Assembly (NCBI RefSeq): GCF_900078395.1
Contig: NZ_FKLA01000007.1
Coordinates: forward strand, 119,431-183,430
Direction: 5' to 3'
Source: Anaerotruncus rubiinfantis
GTDB taxonomy: Bacteria > Bacillota > Clostridia > Oscillospirales > Ruminococcaceae
DNA length: 64,000 bases
Under the pieces are notes generated by a model. The model searched no databases, was not told where the DNA came from, and saw only the letters and a list, made by a program, of their open reading frames with translations. The first letter of the stretch is position 1. Each line of letters opens with the position of its first letter. Positions 26,555 through 34,786 of the stretch are shown in pieces. The position numbers were made by a program, and so were the translations under genes.

Positions 26555-27247
26555 ATGAAACACGGTAAAAAATATTCCGACAGCGCAAAGCTTGTTGAAA
26601 AGCTCAAGCTGTACGATACGGCCGAAGCCTTGGAGCTTTGCACCAAGACCGGCAAAGCAAAATTTGACGAAACCGTCGAAGTCCATGTCCGTCTGGGCGT
26701 TGACTCCCGTCACGCTGACCAGCAGGTCCGCGGCGCGGTTGTCCTGCCGAACGGAACCGGTAAAAAGGTTCGCGTAGCCGTCTTTGCAAAAGGCGACAAG
26801 GCGCAGGCCGCCACCGATGCCGGTGCTGAGATCGTCGGCGCCGAAGACCTGATGGAGCGTATCCAGAAGGAAGGCTTCATGGAGTTCGACGTGGTCATCG
26901 CATCTCCTGACATGATGGGCGTCGTCGGCCGCCTCGGTAAAATCCTCGGTCCCCGTGGACTGATGCCGAACCCGAAGGCCGGTACGGTCACCCCGGATGT
27001 CGCGAAGGCTGTCACCGACGCGAAAGCCGGTAAGATCGAATACCGTCTCGACAAGACCAACATCATCCACTGCCCGATCGGTAAGGTCTCCTTTGGCGCT
27101 GAGAAGCTCCAGGAGAACTTCGACACCCTGATGGGCGCGATCGTCAAGGCGAAACCGGCCGCTGCGAAGGGCCAGTATGTCCGCTCCTGCGTGGTTGCCA
27201 CCACCATGGGCCCTGGCATCAAGATCAATCCCGGACGTTTCGTCTAA
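26555..27247 (+). CDS. rplA: Ribosomal protein uL1
   Basis: This 230-residue L1-stalk protein and translational repressor of rplKA contains [37 protein letters not shown] and a typical C terminus. ATG 26555 follows AAGGAGGAAATGATTCA. A strong terminator follows, so the L11/L1 genes form a transcription unit separate from rplJL. Confidence 0.98.
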   Translation: MKHGKKYSDSAKLVEKLKLYDTAEALELCTKTGKAKFDETVEVHVRLGVDSRHADQQVRGAVVLPNGTGKKVRVAVFAKGDKAQAATDAGAEIVGAEDLMERIQKEGFMEFDVVIASPDMMGVVGRLGKILGPRGLMPNPKAGTVTPDVAKAVTDAKAGKIEYRLDKTNIIHCPIGKVSFGAEKLQENFDTLMGAIVKAKPAAAKGQYVRSCVVATTMGPGIKINPGRFV

Positions 27248-27263
27248 ACTTCTGAAAAAAGGA

Positions 27264-27292
27264 AATCCCCGCCGCTGGCGGGGATTTTTTTG
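27264..27292 (+). terminator. Terminator of rplKA
   Basis: A 10-base-pair stem AATCCCCGCC/GGCGGGGATT (27264-27273 with 27277-27286) with a 3-base loop is followed by TTTTT, 16 bases after rplA. Confidence 0.9.
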
Positions 27293-27316
27293 TTGCGCCA
27301 GGACGGGTCAGGCTGT

Positions 27317-27571
27317 TTATAGGCTTTCTTTCAGATATGCCTGGACAGCTTGCTCAATTTTTGTATTGGAATTATAGCCCAGAAAAGAGCGCAGAGAACG
27401 ATAAGCCGCGTAACTGATTTGCAATTGACTGTTGTATGGCGCGATATCTAAAGTGGGATTTCCACAAGCACGGAGACGCTGCAGATGACGGAGAAGCACT
27501 TCAAGATGCCAGCGCTGTATCCGTAAAATTTCCCGCCAAGGTACAGCTTCATCCAAATGATAAAGGCGCAT
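27317..27571 (-). CDS. Hypothetical protein, divergent partner of XRE regulator 2
   Basis: This 84-residue protein (MRLYHLDEAVPWREILRIQR to IEQAVQAYLKESL) is rich in Arg, Leu and Gln and predicted mainly helical. No family is recognised. The ATG at 27571 is chosen because GGAGGTGATAACT precedes it; an upstream ATG at 27619 would start inside the -35 element. It is transcribed from a TTGACT-17-TAAAAT promoter that carries a perfect palindrome, next to the divergent regulator gene. It is probably the regulator's target or partner. A toxin-like role is possible but unsupported. Confidence 0.5.
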   Translation of the reverse strand: MRLYHLDEAVPWREILRIQRWHLEVLLRHLQRLRACGNPTLDIAPYNSQLQISYAAYRSLRSFLGYNSNTKIEQAVQAYLKESL

Positions 27572-27590
27572 AGTTATCACCTCCAAATCT

Positions 27591-27645
27591 ATTTTAGCGA
27601 TATTATCGCTAAAAGTCAATAGCGAATTATTCGCTAGAGTATACT
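27591..27645. promoter_or_regulatory. Divergent promoters with twin palindromic operators
   Basis: The minus promoter is TTGACT (27614-27619), 17 bases, TAAAAT (27591-27596). A 23-base palindrome, TTTTAGCGA-TATTA-TCGCTAAAA (27592-27614), fills that promoter. A second one, TAGCGA-ATTAT-TCGCTA (27620-27636), lies just upstream of a plus-strand TATACT (27640-27645). The centres are 25 bases apart. The arrangement fits repression of both genes by the XRE protein. Confidence 0.7.
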
Positions 27646-27666
27646 GATGAAAAAAGAGGTGGTTTT

Positions 27667-27879
27667 ATGTATGGGCGTATTAGAGATTTACGGGAAGATC
27701 ATGATTTAACACAGAAATATATGGGGGAGCTTCTTGGATGCAGTCAGAGAATTTACAGTAACTATGAGCGTGGAGAGGTCGATATTCCGACAAGATTTTT
27801 AATTAGACTTGCAGATTTCTATGATGTAAGTGTAGATTATCTTTTGGGCCGCACGAACAATCCGAAAATGAACCATTAA
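27667..27879 (+). CDS. XRE-family mini-regulator 2
   Basis: This 70-residue single-domain Cro/CI-type regulator (MYGRIRDLREDHDLTQKYMG, SQRIYSNYERGEVDIPTRFL, ending in DYLLGRTNNPKMNH) is clearly related to regulator 1 at 24536. ATG 27667 follows AAAGAGGTGGTTTT. It is A+T-rich compared with the ribosomal protein genes on both sides and seems to be an inserted islet. It sits between the rplKA terminator and the rplJL promoter, which are both intact. Confidence 0.85.
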   Translation: MYGRIRDLREDHDLTQKYMGELLGCSQRIYSNYERGEVDIPTRFLIRLADFYDVSVDYLLGRTNNPKMNH

Positions 27880-27885
27880 AAATAC

Positions 27886-27914
27886 TTGACATGCCCCCAC
27901 AAAGATGCTAAAAT
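27886..27914 (+). promoter_or_regulatory. Promoter for rplJL
   Basis: A consensus TTGACA (27886-27891) and TAAAAT (27909-27914) are exactly 17 bases apart, just ahead of the L10 leader. Confidence 0.85.
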
Positions 27915-27920
27915 ATAAAA

Positions 27921-28058
27921 GCTGTCCAAAGACAGCAGGTGTCGTAAAGACATAAAGGGTTTGTCCCGCCTGCCGAGGAGATGCGCTCAATACCGTCATC
28001 GCGCTGCGCGTATGAATGTTTGATGCTCTTCCCGGCAATGGGAAGGGCTTTTTTGTTT
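27921..28058 (+). ncRNA. L10(L12) ribosomal protein leader with attenuator
   Basis: The leader carries the pairing blocks of the Firmicutes L10 leader, AAAGACAGCAGGTG and CTGCCGAGGAG. A terminator hairpin (28025-28033 with 28040-28048, 9 base pairs) with TTTTTTGTTT follows. Binding of L10(L12) to the leader normally favours this terminator and shuts off rplJL. It ends about 40 bases before the rplJ start. Confidence 0.85.
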
Positions 28059-28096
28059 CTTTATAGATTCGTGCAAATGACTTGGAGGTGAATAAA

Positions 28097-28663
28097 TTGC
28101 CAAGCGAGAAAATTCTCGAACAGAAAAAGCAGACAGTTGCAGAACTGACTGCGAAACTCAAAAACGCTGCTGCGGGCGTCGTGGTCGACTACAAGGGCAT
28201 CAATGTGGCCGATGACACCAAGCTGCGTAAAGAGCTCAGGGAAGCCGGCGTGGAATACGCGGTCGTCAAGAACTCGATGCTCCGCTTCGCTGCGAAAGAG
28301 GTCGGTTATGAGGCGCTCGATTCCGTGCTGGAAGGCACCACCGCGCTTGCGACCAGTGAAGGCGATCAGGTTGCCGCTGCGAAGATCCTCACCAAATACG
28401 CGGAGGACAGCAAGGGCAAATTCGTCGTCAAAGCGGGCTTTGTTGACGGCGGCGTGATCGACGCCGCGAAGGTCGCGGAACTGGGCAAACTGCCGAGCCG
28501 CGAAGCTCTGCTCTCGATGCTGTGCAGCGCGCTGCAGGGCAACATCAGAGGTCTGGCCGTCGCGCTCAATGCGATCGCCGAGAAATCTGGAGAGGCCGCT
28601 CCCGCCGAGGAAGCCGCTCCTGCTGCCGAAGCTCCGGCCGAGGCTGCTCCCGCCGCCGAATAA
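28097..28663 (+). CDS. rplJ: Ribosomal protein uL10
   Basis: This 188-residue stalk-base protein contains KILEQKKQTVAELTAKLKNA, VVDYKGINVADDTKLRKELR and NSMLRFAAKEVG, with an Ala/Pro/Glu-rich C-terminal tail (about 165-188) that is longer than in many L10 proteins. The start is the TTG at 28097, six bases after GGAGGTG (28084-28090). A TTG at 28082 overlaps that ribosome binding site and is rejected. It is under the L10 leader and followed by rplL. Confidence 0.95.
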   Translation: MPSEKILEQKKQTVAELTAKLKNAAAGVVVDYKGINVADDTKLRKELREAGVEYAVVKNSMLRFAAKEVGYEALDSVLEGTTALATSEGDQVAAAKILTKYAEDSKGKFVVKAGFVDGGVIDAAKVAELGKLPSREALLSMLCSALQGNIRGLAVALNAIAEKSGEAAPAEEAAPAAEAPAEAAPAAE

Positions 28664-28716
28664 TCGGACGGCACATCATTTTAAATCATATTTGAATTAA
28701 TAGGAGGTAACTTATC

Positions 28717-29094
28717 ATGGCTTCTGAGAAAATTTTGAAGTTTGTAGAAGATATCAAAACCCTCACAGTCCTCGAGCTCAACGAGCTGGTCAAGGCGATT
28801 GAGGAAGAATTCGGCGTTTCCGCCGCCGCTCCGGTTATGGTCGCGGGTGGCGCTGCCGCCGCTGCTCCTGCCGCTGAGGAGAAGAGCGAATTCGACGTCA
28901 TCCTGACTGCTGCCGGCGCTTCCAAAATGGGCGTCATCAAGCTGGTCAAGGAGATCACTGGTCTCGGCCTCAAAGAGGCGAAGGATCTGGTCGACAACGC
29001 GCCGAAGCCGGTCAAAGAGGCTGTTTCCAAGGCCGACGCCGAAGAGATCAAGAAGAAACTCGAAGATGCGGGTGCTTCTGTCGAACTCAAGTAA
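28717..29094 (+). CDS. rplL: Ribosomal protein bL12 (L7/L12)
   Basis: This 125-residue stalk protein has an N-terminal dimerisation part ([20 protein letters not shown]), an Ala-rich hinge (about 38-52) and a C-terminal factor-binding domain ([40 protein letters not shown]). ATG 28717 follows AGGAGGTAACTTATC. It ends the rplJL unit at a strong terminator. Confidence 0.98.
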   Translation: MASEKILKFVEDIKTLTVLELNELVKAIEEEFGVSAAAPVMVAGGAAAAAPAAEEKSEFDVILTAAGASKMGVIKLVKEITGLGLKEAKDLVDNAPKPVKEAVSKADAEEIKKKLEDAGASVELK

Positions 29095-29110
29095 TTTATC
29101 CGTCTTTCAA

Positions 29111-29142
29111 ACGCCTCCCGCAAAAGCGGGAGGCGTTTTTGT
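29111..29142 (+). terminator. Terminator of rplJL
   Basis: An 11-base-pair stem ACGCCTCCCGC/GCGGGAGGCGT (29111-29121 with 29126-29136) with an AAAA loop is followed by TTTT. Confidence 0.9.
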
Positions 29143-29150
29143 TCGCGTCC

Positions 29151-29192
29151 TCCAAAAAGGCGGCGGCCGCAGGAATGCGGCCGCCGCCTTTT
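29151..29192 (-). terminator. Terminator of DUF4349 gene
   Basis: A perfect 16-base-pair stem (29155-29170 with 29177-29192) on GGCGGCGGCCGC has a 6-base loop. Read on the minus strand it is followed by TTTTTGG, 19 bases past the DUF4349 stop codon. Confidence 0.8.
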
Positions 29193-29210
29193 GGCTTTAT
29201 GCTGATAAAG

Positions 29211-30254
29211 TTAGCCTTGCGTGGGCGGAGTGGGTGCTGGGGGCTCTTTCGCGGCAAGTTTTTTCGCACGTTTGGCTTCGCGGCGTTTCTGCATGGTGCG
29301 GGTCAGCTTCACAATTGCGAGCACAATCACAAGGATGATCACCGCCCAGAAGAGCAGGACCGGGCCCGCCTCGATCACAAAGAGAATCAGCCCTTTGCAG
29401 GAACGGAGCAGATTGCTGACCGAACGCTGGAACGCGGCGGAGACCTCCTCGCCGAAAGTCTTGGGCGCGGTGGTCACATTTTTATATTCGACGACTTCCC
29501 GCAGTTCTATGTAGAGGTAGGAATAGGCGACCTGCTTATCCATCCGTCCCAGCTGCGCGGTGAGCGACTCGATCTGGTAGCGCACTTCGGCGAGCGCCTG
29601 TTGCAGGGTGATGACGTCCTCGAGTTTTTCCGCTTTGGCAAGGATGTCGAGCAGGGTCGTCTCCTGGACTTTAAGCGAATTGAGGCGCGCCTGTGCGTCG
29701 AAGTAGGTGTCGGTGATGTCGTCCATGTTTTCGCTGCGCGAGACGACGTTGCAGAGGGTCCCAAGGGTGTTCACTGTTTCGTCAAGCTTTTCCGCCGGGA
29801 TGCGCGCGGTGATGTTGCCGTAGCGTTCATAGTAGTCGCCGCGGTAGGTCATACTGATGCCATCGGCGCTTTGACTCTCGATGTAGCCGCCCTTTTCCTT
29901 GACGAGTGCGGTAATTTGTGTGATTGCGCTGTCAAATTCCTTGGTTTCCAGGGTGAGATAGCTGTTTTTGATGATTTTGCGGTCGACAAGCACATCTCCG
30001 CCGCGCGCCGCGTCGTCCTCGGCGTAGTCCGCGTCGGCGGACTCAGCCACCGCCATTTCTTCGTCGTAAACATCCCCGGAATAGAACCCGTTGTCTGCCG
30101 CCAACGCCTGCGGAGCGGTGGAAGCCATGCTCATGGCGGCGGGCGCTGCGGATGCCGTCGCAGTAGAATCATAGCCTGAACCGCCGCAGGCTGAAAGCAG
30201 GAGCGTCAGCACGGTGAGCAGTACCAATGCGATAGAAGCATATCTTTTCATCAT
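29211..30254 (-). CDS. DUF4349 lipoprotein
   Basis: This 347-residue protein has a lipoprotein signal peptide (LLLSAC, Cys23), a low-complexity linker and a DUF4349 domain. That domain contains strand-rich and coiled-coil parts (DRKIIKNSYLTLETKEFDSA, EKLEDVITLQQALAEVRYQI). A C-terminal transmembrane helix (about 290-315) and a basic tail follow. It is probably anchored at the outer membrane face and crosses back; the function is unknown. The ATG at 30254 is preceded by AAGGAGG five bases away (an adjacent ATG at 30251 is equally possible). It lies downstream of a carboxypeptidase gene, separated by a terminator. Confidence 0.8.
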   Translation of the reverse strand: MMKRYASIALVLLTVLTLLLSACGGSGYDSTATASAAPAAMSMASTAPQALAADNGFYSGDVYDEEMAVAESADADYAEDDAARGGDVLVDRKIIKNSYLTLETKEFDSAITQITALVKEKGGYIESQSADGISMTYRGDYYERYGNITARIPAEKLDETVNTLGTLCNVVSRSENMDDITDTYFDAQARLNSLKVQETTLLDILAKAEKLEDVITLQQALAEVRYQIESLTAQLGRMDKQVAYSYLYIELREVVEYKNVTTAPKTFGEEVSAAFQRSVSNLLRSCKGLILFVIEAGPVLLFWAVIILVIVLAIVKLTRTMQKRREAKRAKKLAAKEPPAPTPPTQG

Positions 30255-30331
30255 TTTTTCCTCCTTAACGATTGGGCCCTTCACCCATAGAGTGAAGATT
30301 TCCCGGCCATTTCCTGCATCTGTACAAAGAA

Positions 30332-30367
30332 AAAACTTCCGGCGGGTAAATGCGCGCCGGAAGTTTT
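30332..30367 (-). terminator. Terminator of carboxypeptidase gene
   Basis: A 13-base-pair stem AAAACTTCCGGCG/CGCCGGAAGTTTT (30332-30344 with 30355-30367) on the minus strand is followed by a T-run, just past the 30376 stop. Confidence 0.85.
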
Positions 30368-30375
30368 CCATTTTA

Positions 30376-31806
30376 TCACCTTGCGGGAGGCTTGCGGCGG
30401 CGCATCTGGTAACGGCGCCGGTTGCGGTTGCGGATGATCATCAGGACGATATACAAAACGACCAGCACAATGAGGAAGGTCAGCACAAACTTGAACAGGA
30501 AATTGCTGGTGAAAGATTTGACCTTATCCACATAATAGAGCCATTTGCTTTGCTCAACGCTTTCAGCAGCCACCAGACGCACCCGTCCGACTTCCTCGCC
30601 GGCGAGCATCAGTTTGACATGGCCGATCTCCTCGCCCTTCTTCACCGGCGCGTCGATGAACTTCTCGGTGTCGGGGCTGTTTTCGCCTTTTTTCCCTTTC
30701 ACCGGGACCTCGGTGTACTTTTTGTCAATCTCGACGAAAGTCTCGAGACTGTCCTCAGTGGTTTCGTTGGGCACCAACGAGGCGAATTTATCCGCGGCCA
30801 GCAGCTTGATGTGGTCTTTGTCCCATGAGAGCCGCACACCGACCTCCGCGACCTCCTCGCCGATGTCCATCAGCGTCTTGACCCGGAAGGTTTCGAACGC
30901 CCAGTTGTAGAGCCGGTTGGTATCAAACCAGGCGAGGTTGGTCTTATAGCGCTCGCCGTCCTCATTGGTGATCGGGGCGCCGAGTACGACCAGCAGGTAG
31001 CTGTAGCCGTCGCGGGTGGCGACCGATGCGAAGTTGCGCATATTGAGCTCGGTGAGCGCGCCGGGGATGACTCCTTTGAGTCCCTCGTAGTAATAATCGG
31101 TGTCGCTGGGGTTCTGCATCTGGTTGTTGGAAACCCAGGAGATGCCGTTGGGGTAATTGGGGGTTGGCTGTGAAGTGTAGGTGCGGGTGGTGACGATATC
31201 CACAAAATCCTGGTTCTGCATCGCGTACTGGACGATCAGCGCCAGGTCATAGGCGGTGGATTTATTCTCCTCCGCGTAAAGCCCGGTGGGATTGGCAAAG
31301 TTGGTGTTCTTTGCGCCGATCTCCTTGGCTTTTTTGTTCATCAGCTCGCAGAAATATGGAATGTCCCCGTCGCCGATATAGTCGGCAATCATCATCGCGG
31401 CCTCGTTGGCCGACTGGAGCATCATGGCGTACATCAGATCCCGGATGGTCATCGGCTCACCCATGTAGATGCCGCCCAATTGGGTGACGCCCAGGTTATA
31501 AAGCTCGTTTTGGATGTAGGCTTTTAGTTCGGTGGTTTCGGTGTCCGGGTCGGCGACCTCTTCGAGCGCAAGGATACAGGTCATGATTTTATTGAGCGAA
31601 GAGGGATTCATCTGCGCCTGTTCGTTTTTGGCAAAAACCTCGGAATTCGAATCGAGGTTCAGCATATAGACCGCCTGGCAGTAGAGCTCATCGGCGAAAG
31701 GCGGCGGGTAGTTGGCCGCTGCGGAAGAAGCGGACGCCGGAGTGAGCAGGGCCGTGCAAAGTATAATAACGGTCAGAAAGGACGCGATTTTTTTCCTCAT
31801 ATCCAA
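30376..31806 (-). CDS. S11-type D-alanyl-D-alanine carboxypeptidase homologue with altered KTG
   Basis: This 476-residue exported protein has a signal peptide, an S11 peptidase domain, a long beta-rich region and a C-terminal transmembrane helix (about 425-450) with a basic tail. The nucleophile box is S70-LN-K73 and the second box is SAN (132-134). The third box, normally KTG, reads KGV (EGLKGVIPG, 244-246), so activity is doubtful. The start chosen is the TTG at 31806, eight bases after GGAGG; the ATG at 31800 is the alternative. It is monocistronic, with a terminator downstream. It is one of three S11 proteins in the window, and the only one with this change. Confidence 0.8.
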   Translation of the reverse strand: MDMRKKIASFLTVIILCTALLTPASASSAAANYPPPFADELYCQAVYMLNLDSNSEVFAKNEQAQMNPSSLNKIMTCILALEEVADPDTETTELKAYIQNELYNLGVTQLGGIYMGEPMTIRDLMYAMMLQSANEAAMMIADYIGDGDIPYFCELMNKKAKEIGAKNTNFANPTGLYAEENKSTAYDLALIVQYAMQNQDFVDIVTTRTYTSQPTPNYPNGISWVSNNQMQNPSDTDYYYEGLKGVIPGALTELNMRNFASVATRDGYSYLLVVLGAPITNEDGERYKTNLAWFDTNRLYNWAFETFRVKTLMDIGEEVAEVGVRLSWDKDHIKLLAADKFASLVPNETTEDSLETFVEIDKKYTEVPVKGKKGENSPDTEKFIDAPVKKGEEIGHVKLMLAGEEVGRVRLVAAESVEQSKWLYYVDKVKSFTSNFLFKFVLTFLIVLVVLYIVLMIIRNRNRRRYQMRRRKPPAR

Positions 31807-31904
31807 ATACCAATCCTCCGCTGCCGGGGCGGGAATCAAAGACGCGCAGCCTTGCGGCGGGATTCAGGCGGCGCCAAAAGCGAAACTGCAATTGACAATC
31901 CCAA

Positions 31905-31933
31905 TTGCAGGAACAGAAAAATTGTGCTAGAAT
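31905..31933 (+). promoter_or_regulatory. Promoter for metY
   Basis: TTGCAG (31905-31910) and TAGAAT (31928-31933) are separated by 17 bases, about 110 bases upstream of metY. A second A+T-rich TAGAAT copy lies downstream at 31951. No SAM riboswitch or T-box is visible in this leader. Confidence 0.45.
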
Positions 31934-32045
31934 AATACCCATACATATGGTAGAATAACCGATATCTACAAATAGTATACCAAAAACCCGTCCAAAAGAA
32001 AAGGGCATAAAGATGAATTTTGTCGAATAAACGGAGGGAATGTCA

Positions 32046-33341
32046 ATGCTGGATTTCGCGGATAAAAATTATGGATTTGATACCCTGATGGTGCATGCGG
32101 GCACCGAGCCGGACCCGGTCACCCATGCGGTGAACCTGCCGCTCTATCAGGCGACCGCCTACACCTTTGACAGCACCGAACATGCCAAGGAGCTGTTCGA
32201 GCTGAAAGCGGCCGGGAACATCTACACCCGGCTCATGAACCCGACAGTCGATGCGATGGAGCGCCGTGTGGCGGCGCTTGACGGCGGCGTGGGCGCGCTC
32301 GCGATGGCGTCCGGCCATGCGGTCATGTTCAACACCTTTCTGAACCTCGCTTCGGAAGGGGACGAGATCGTTTCCTCGATCTGCATCTACGGCGGCGCGA
32401 TCAACATGATGGGGATTACGCTGGGCAGGCTCGGCGTGAAGGTCAAATTCGTCGATCCGGACGATCTGGGCGCGTGGGAAGCGGCCGTGACCGACAAGAC
32501 CAAAGCCTTCTTTGTTGAGGTGGTCGGCAACCCGAACGCCAATGTAGCGGATCTCGAGGCGATTGCCGCCATTGCCCACAAGCACGGGATTCCGTTCATC
32601 GTGGACAGCACTTTCACCACCCCGTACCTCATCCGCCCGATCGAATTCGGCGCGGATATGGTGGTGCATTCGGCCACCAAATTCCTGGGCGGCCACGGCA
32701 CCTCGATGTGCGGCGTCATCACCGACGCGGGCACCTTCCAGTTCAAGGGGAACCCCCGGTTCCCGCTCTTCAACGAACCGGACGTGAGCTACCACGGCGT
32801 GGTCTTCGCGGACACCGACGCGCCGTTTATCACCCGCCTGCGCGTATTGATGCTGCGCGACCTGGGCGCCTGCTGCGCACCGTTCAACGCGCTGATGATC
32901 ATGCAGGGGATCGAGACCCTCTCGCTGCGCATGCGCCGCCATTCGGACACTGCGCTCGAAATCGCGGAGTATCTGGAACAGAACCCGAACGTTTCGTTTG
33001 TGCATTATCCGGGGCTTGCCTCGAATAAGTATTATGAGCGGGCGCAGAAATACCTGCCGAAAGGCGCGGGCGGCGTCTTTACCTTTGGGCTCAAGGGCGG
33101 CCGCGAGACCGGCGCGAAATTCATCGACTCGCTGCGGCTTTTCACCCATGTAGCCAACGTGGGCGACGTGCGTTCGCTGGTGATTCACCCGGCGACCACC
33201 ACCCACAGCCAGCTTTCGGACGAACAGCTCGCGGAAAGCGGGATCACGCCGGAGACGATCCGCCTTTCGATCGGCCTGGAGGACCCCAAGGACCTGATTG
33301 CCGATCTCGAACAGGCGATCAACGCGGCTGTGGGAAAATGA
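32046..33341 (+). CDS. metY: O-acetylhomoserine sulfhydrylase (MetY-type)
   Basis: This 431-residue PLP enzyme of the Cys/Met metabolism family makes homocysteine from O-acetylhomoserine and sulfide. It has [20 protein letters not shown], the PLP lysine K212 in [11 protein letters not shown], and a long C-terminal half typical of MetY rather than MetB/MetC (usually about 380-400 residues). ATG 32046 is chosen because GGAGGG lies eight bases upstream; the ATG at 32040 is too close to that site. It has its own promoter and is followed by an unrelated phosphoesterase 50 bases on. Confidence 0.9.
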   Translation: MLDFADKNYGFDTLMVHAGTEPDPVTHAVNLPLYQATAYTFDSTEHAKELFELKAAGNIYTRLMNPTVDAMERRVAALDGGVGALAMASGHAVMFNTFLNLASEGDEIVSSICIYGGAINMMGITLGRLGVKVKFVDPDDLGAWEAAVTDKTKAFFVEVVGNPNANVADLEAIAAIAHKHGIPFIVDSTFTTPYLIRPIEFGADMVVHSATKFLGGHGTSMCGVITDAGTFQFKGNPRFPLFNEPDVSYHGVVFADTDAPFITRLRVLMLRDLGACCAPFNALMIMQGIETLSLRMRRHSDTALEIAEYLEQNPNVSFVHYPGLASNKYYERAQKYLPKGAGGVFTFGLKGGRETGAKFIDSLRLFTHVANVGDVRSLVIHPATTTHSQLSDEQLAESGITPETIRLSIGLEDPKDLIADLEQAINAAVGK

Positions 33342-33391
33342 GAAAAAATTGATCCTATGGAGGGGAACGGCGGATTGACGCCGGAGAGAAT

Positions 33392-34063
33392 ATGATCTAT
33401 GTAACCGGAGACATGCATGCCGATGCGACCCGGCTGAAAAGCAGGGCGGCCAAACAGCTAAAAAAGCAGGACACCCTGATCGTCTGCGGCGATTTCGGGT
33501 TTGTGTGGGACGGCTCCAAAAAGGAGCAGAAGATGCTCAAGTGGCTTGGCAAACGGCCGTACAGCGTCCTGTTTGTCGAGGGAACCCATGACAATCTCGA
33601 CCTGCTCGCGCAGTATCCCGAAGTGGACTACTCCGGCGGGAAGGCGCGCCAGATCAGCGGGAACTGTTATCAGCTGCTGCGCGGGGAAATCTATACGATT
33701 GAAAGCGACGCGATTTTCGCCTTTGGCGGCGGAGAGAGCATGGATATGGATACCCGCGTGCAGGGGGAAACCTGGTGGCCGGGGGAACTGCCCACCCAGG
33801 AGGAGCTCGGCCATGCCCGGGAGAATCTGGAGAAGCACGGAAACGTGGTGGACTACATCGTCACCCACACGGCCTCGTCGATTGTGAACAGCTTTCTGGA
33901 TATGGACAGCGCCCATGTCAACCAGCTGGCGGCCTTTTTTGATGAGGTTTCCCAGCAGGTCCGCTATAAGCACTGGTTCTTCGGCAGCTATCATCTTGAC
34001 AAGGTGATCCCGCCGAAATACCATGCGATGTATCAGGAGATTTTGCCGCTCAAGGCGCTGTGA
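33392..34063 (+). CDS. Calcineurin-like metallophosphoesterase
   Basis: This 223-residue cytoplasmic protein has the metal-binding series GDMH (6-9), CGDFGFVWDG (32-41), GTHDN (64-68), VTHTASS and GSYHLD. It therefore belongs to the calcineurin-like phosphoesterase superfamily; the substrate is unknown. The usual GNHD reads GTHD, which still supplies the His and Asp. ATG 33392 follows GCCGGAGAGAAT. It may be read through from metY. A dispersed repeat (copy C) begins just after it. Confidence 0.85.
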   Translation: MIYVTGDMHADATRLKSRAAKQLKKQDTLIVCGDFGFVWDGSKKEQKMLKWLGKRPYSVLFVEGTHDNLDLLAQYPEVDYSGGKARQISGNCYQLLRGEIYTIESDAIFAFGGGESMDMDTRVQGETWWPGELPTQEELGHARENLEKHGNVVDYIVTHTASSIVNSFLDMDSAHVNQLAAFFDEVSQQVRYKHWFFGSYHLDKVIPPKYHAMYQEILPLKAL

Positions 34064-34069
34064 TTGACG

Positions 34070-34205
34070 CGGGAATGCGCCCTTCGCGCGCCCGGACCCC
34101 ATTTCTTGCTCGTGCAAGAAATGGGGGAAAGAACACGCGCGGGGAGTTCCCCGCGACCCCCGCCGCCGCAAAGCAAAGCGGCGGCCGTGCCCTTAGACTT
34201 CGAGA
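34070..34205 (+). repeat. Dispersed structured repeat, copy C (short form)
   Basis: This is the short version of the repeat family. The shared hairpin CCCCATTTCTTG/CAAGAAATGGGG (34097-34108 with 34115-34126) has a CTCGTG loop. It is followed by GAAAGAACACGCG, a CGCGGGGA/TCCCCGCG hairpin and a CCGCCGC/GCGGCGG hairpin. It ends about 34205 without the distal blocks of B and D. A preceding TGCGCCCTTCGCGCGCC block is also found before copy B. It starts a few bases after the phosphoesterase stop. Confidence 0.7.
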
Positions 34206-34581
34206 CTTGTGCCGCTGCCCGCTCCCCAATAAACGGTCAGCTCAGGACTGAATGCGGCGTTTTCCGCTCCCCGGTTATGGGATGGCGGAAAATGTGGGCC
34301 GCGCATATTGAACGGATGGTGGGAGAAAAAGGGTTGCCTTGCCTGGAGCTGTTTGCAGAGAAACCGAAAGCCCCCTGCTGAAAAGCAGGGGGCTTTGTTT
34401 TCGCCTTGACGGGTTTGCGCGGCGGCGGGGAAGGAGGACGCTTGGGGAGACGCCGGTCCCCCGCCGCCACGAGCCCGCAAGGCAAACAAAAAGACGCAGA
34501 TACGGAAACTTTTCCATACCAGCGCCTGACCTTCCTAAAACCACCTCGATACCCGTGCCCCGGTAAAAAATTGTCTCCCTC
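34206..34581. other. Intergenic region without convincing gene
   Basis: Apart from a hairpin at 34367-34396, I see no gene here. Open frames on the minus strand (for example 34237-34749, with a Pro/Arg/Lys-rich stretch) lack ribosome binding sites and run across the hairpins and promoter, so they are not called. Confidence 0.45.
34367..34403 (+). terminator. Rho-independent terminator-like hairpin
   Basis: A perfect 13-base-pair stem AAAGCCCCCTGCT/AGCAGGGGGCTTT (34367-34379 with 34384-34396) with a 4-base loop is followed by GTTTTC. It could end transcripts running through copy C from the phosphoesterase gene. Confidence 0.6.
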
Positions 34582-34610
34582 TTGCGAAAAACCGAAAAAG
34601 CAGGTATAAT
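34582..34610 (+). promoter_or_regulatory. Strong promoter without a downstream CDS
   Basis: TTGCGA (34582-34587) and a perfect TATAAT (34605-34610) are 17 bases apart. No protein-coding gene follows on this strand. The next plus-strand signal is the terminator at 34754-34781. Confidence 0.7.
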
Positions 34611-34615
34611 AATGT

Positions 34616-34781
34616 GGCAAAGTGCGGTAACGTTGTATATGGAGGGCCTTCTCCGTGTACAGGCGGTACGGAGTTGCTGCTCCGTACCGCTGCTTTGCAT
34701 ATCTTGTTTGCCTTATGCCTATTATAGCGGAAGATAAAGGAAAATGCAAGTGGAAAAGGACGGGGAGGCCCGTCCTTTTTT
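34616..34781 (+). ncRNA. Candidate structured small RNA
   Basis: The predicted transcript is about 165 bases, from the promoter at 34582-34610 to the terminator at 34754-34781. Its 5' part folds as a three-way junction. The closing stem is GCAAAG/CTTTGC (34617-34622 with 34693-34698). Hairpin 1 is TGTATATGGAG/CTCCGTGTACA (34634-34644 with 34651-34661, 11 pairs with two G-U). Hairpin 2 is GCGGTACGGAG/CTCCGTACCGC (34663-34673 with 34680-34690, 11 perfect pairs). The hairpins share similar stems. I do not recognise it as 6S, SRP, tmRNA or RNase P RNA. The function is unknown. Confidence 0.6.
34754..34781. terminator. Terminator of candidate RNA and TVP38 gene
   Basis: An 11-base-pair stem AAAAGGACGGG/CCCGTCCTTTT (34754-34764 with 34769-34779) is followed by a T-run on the plus strand. 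It can also end the convergent TVP38 gene, whose stop is at 34787. Confidence 0.8.
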
Positions 34782-34786
34782 GTGCT

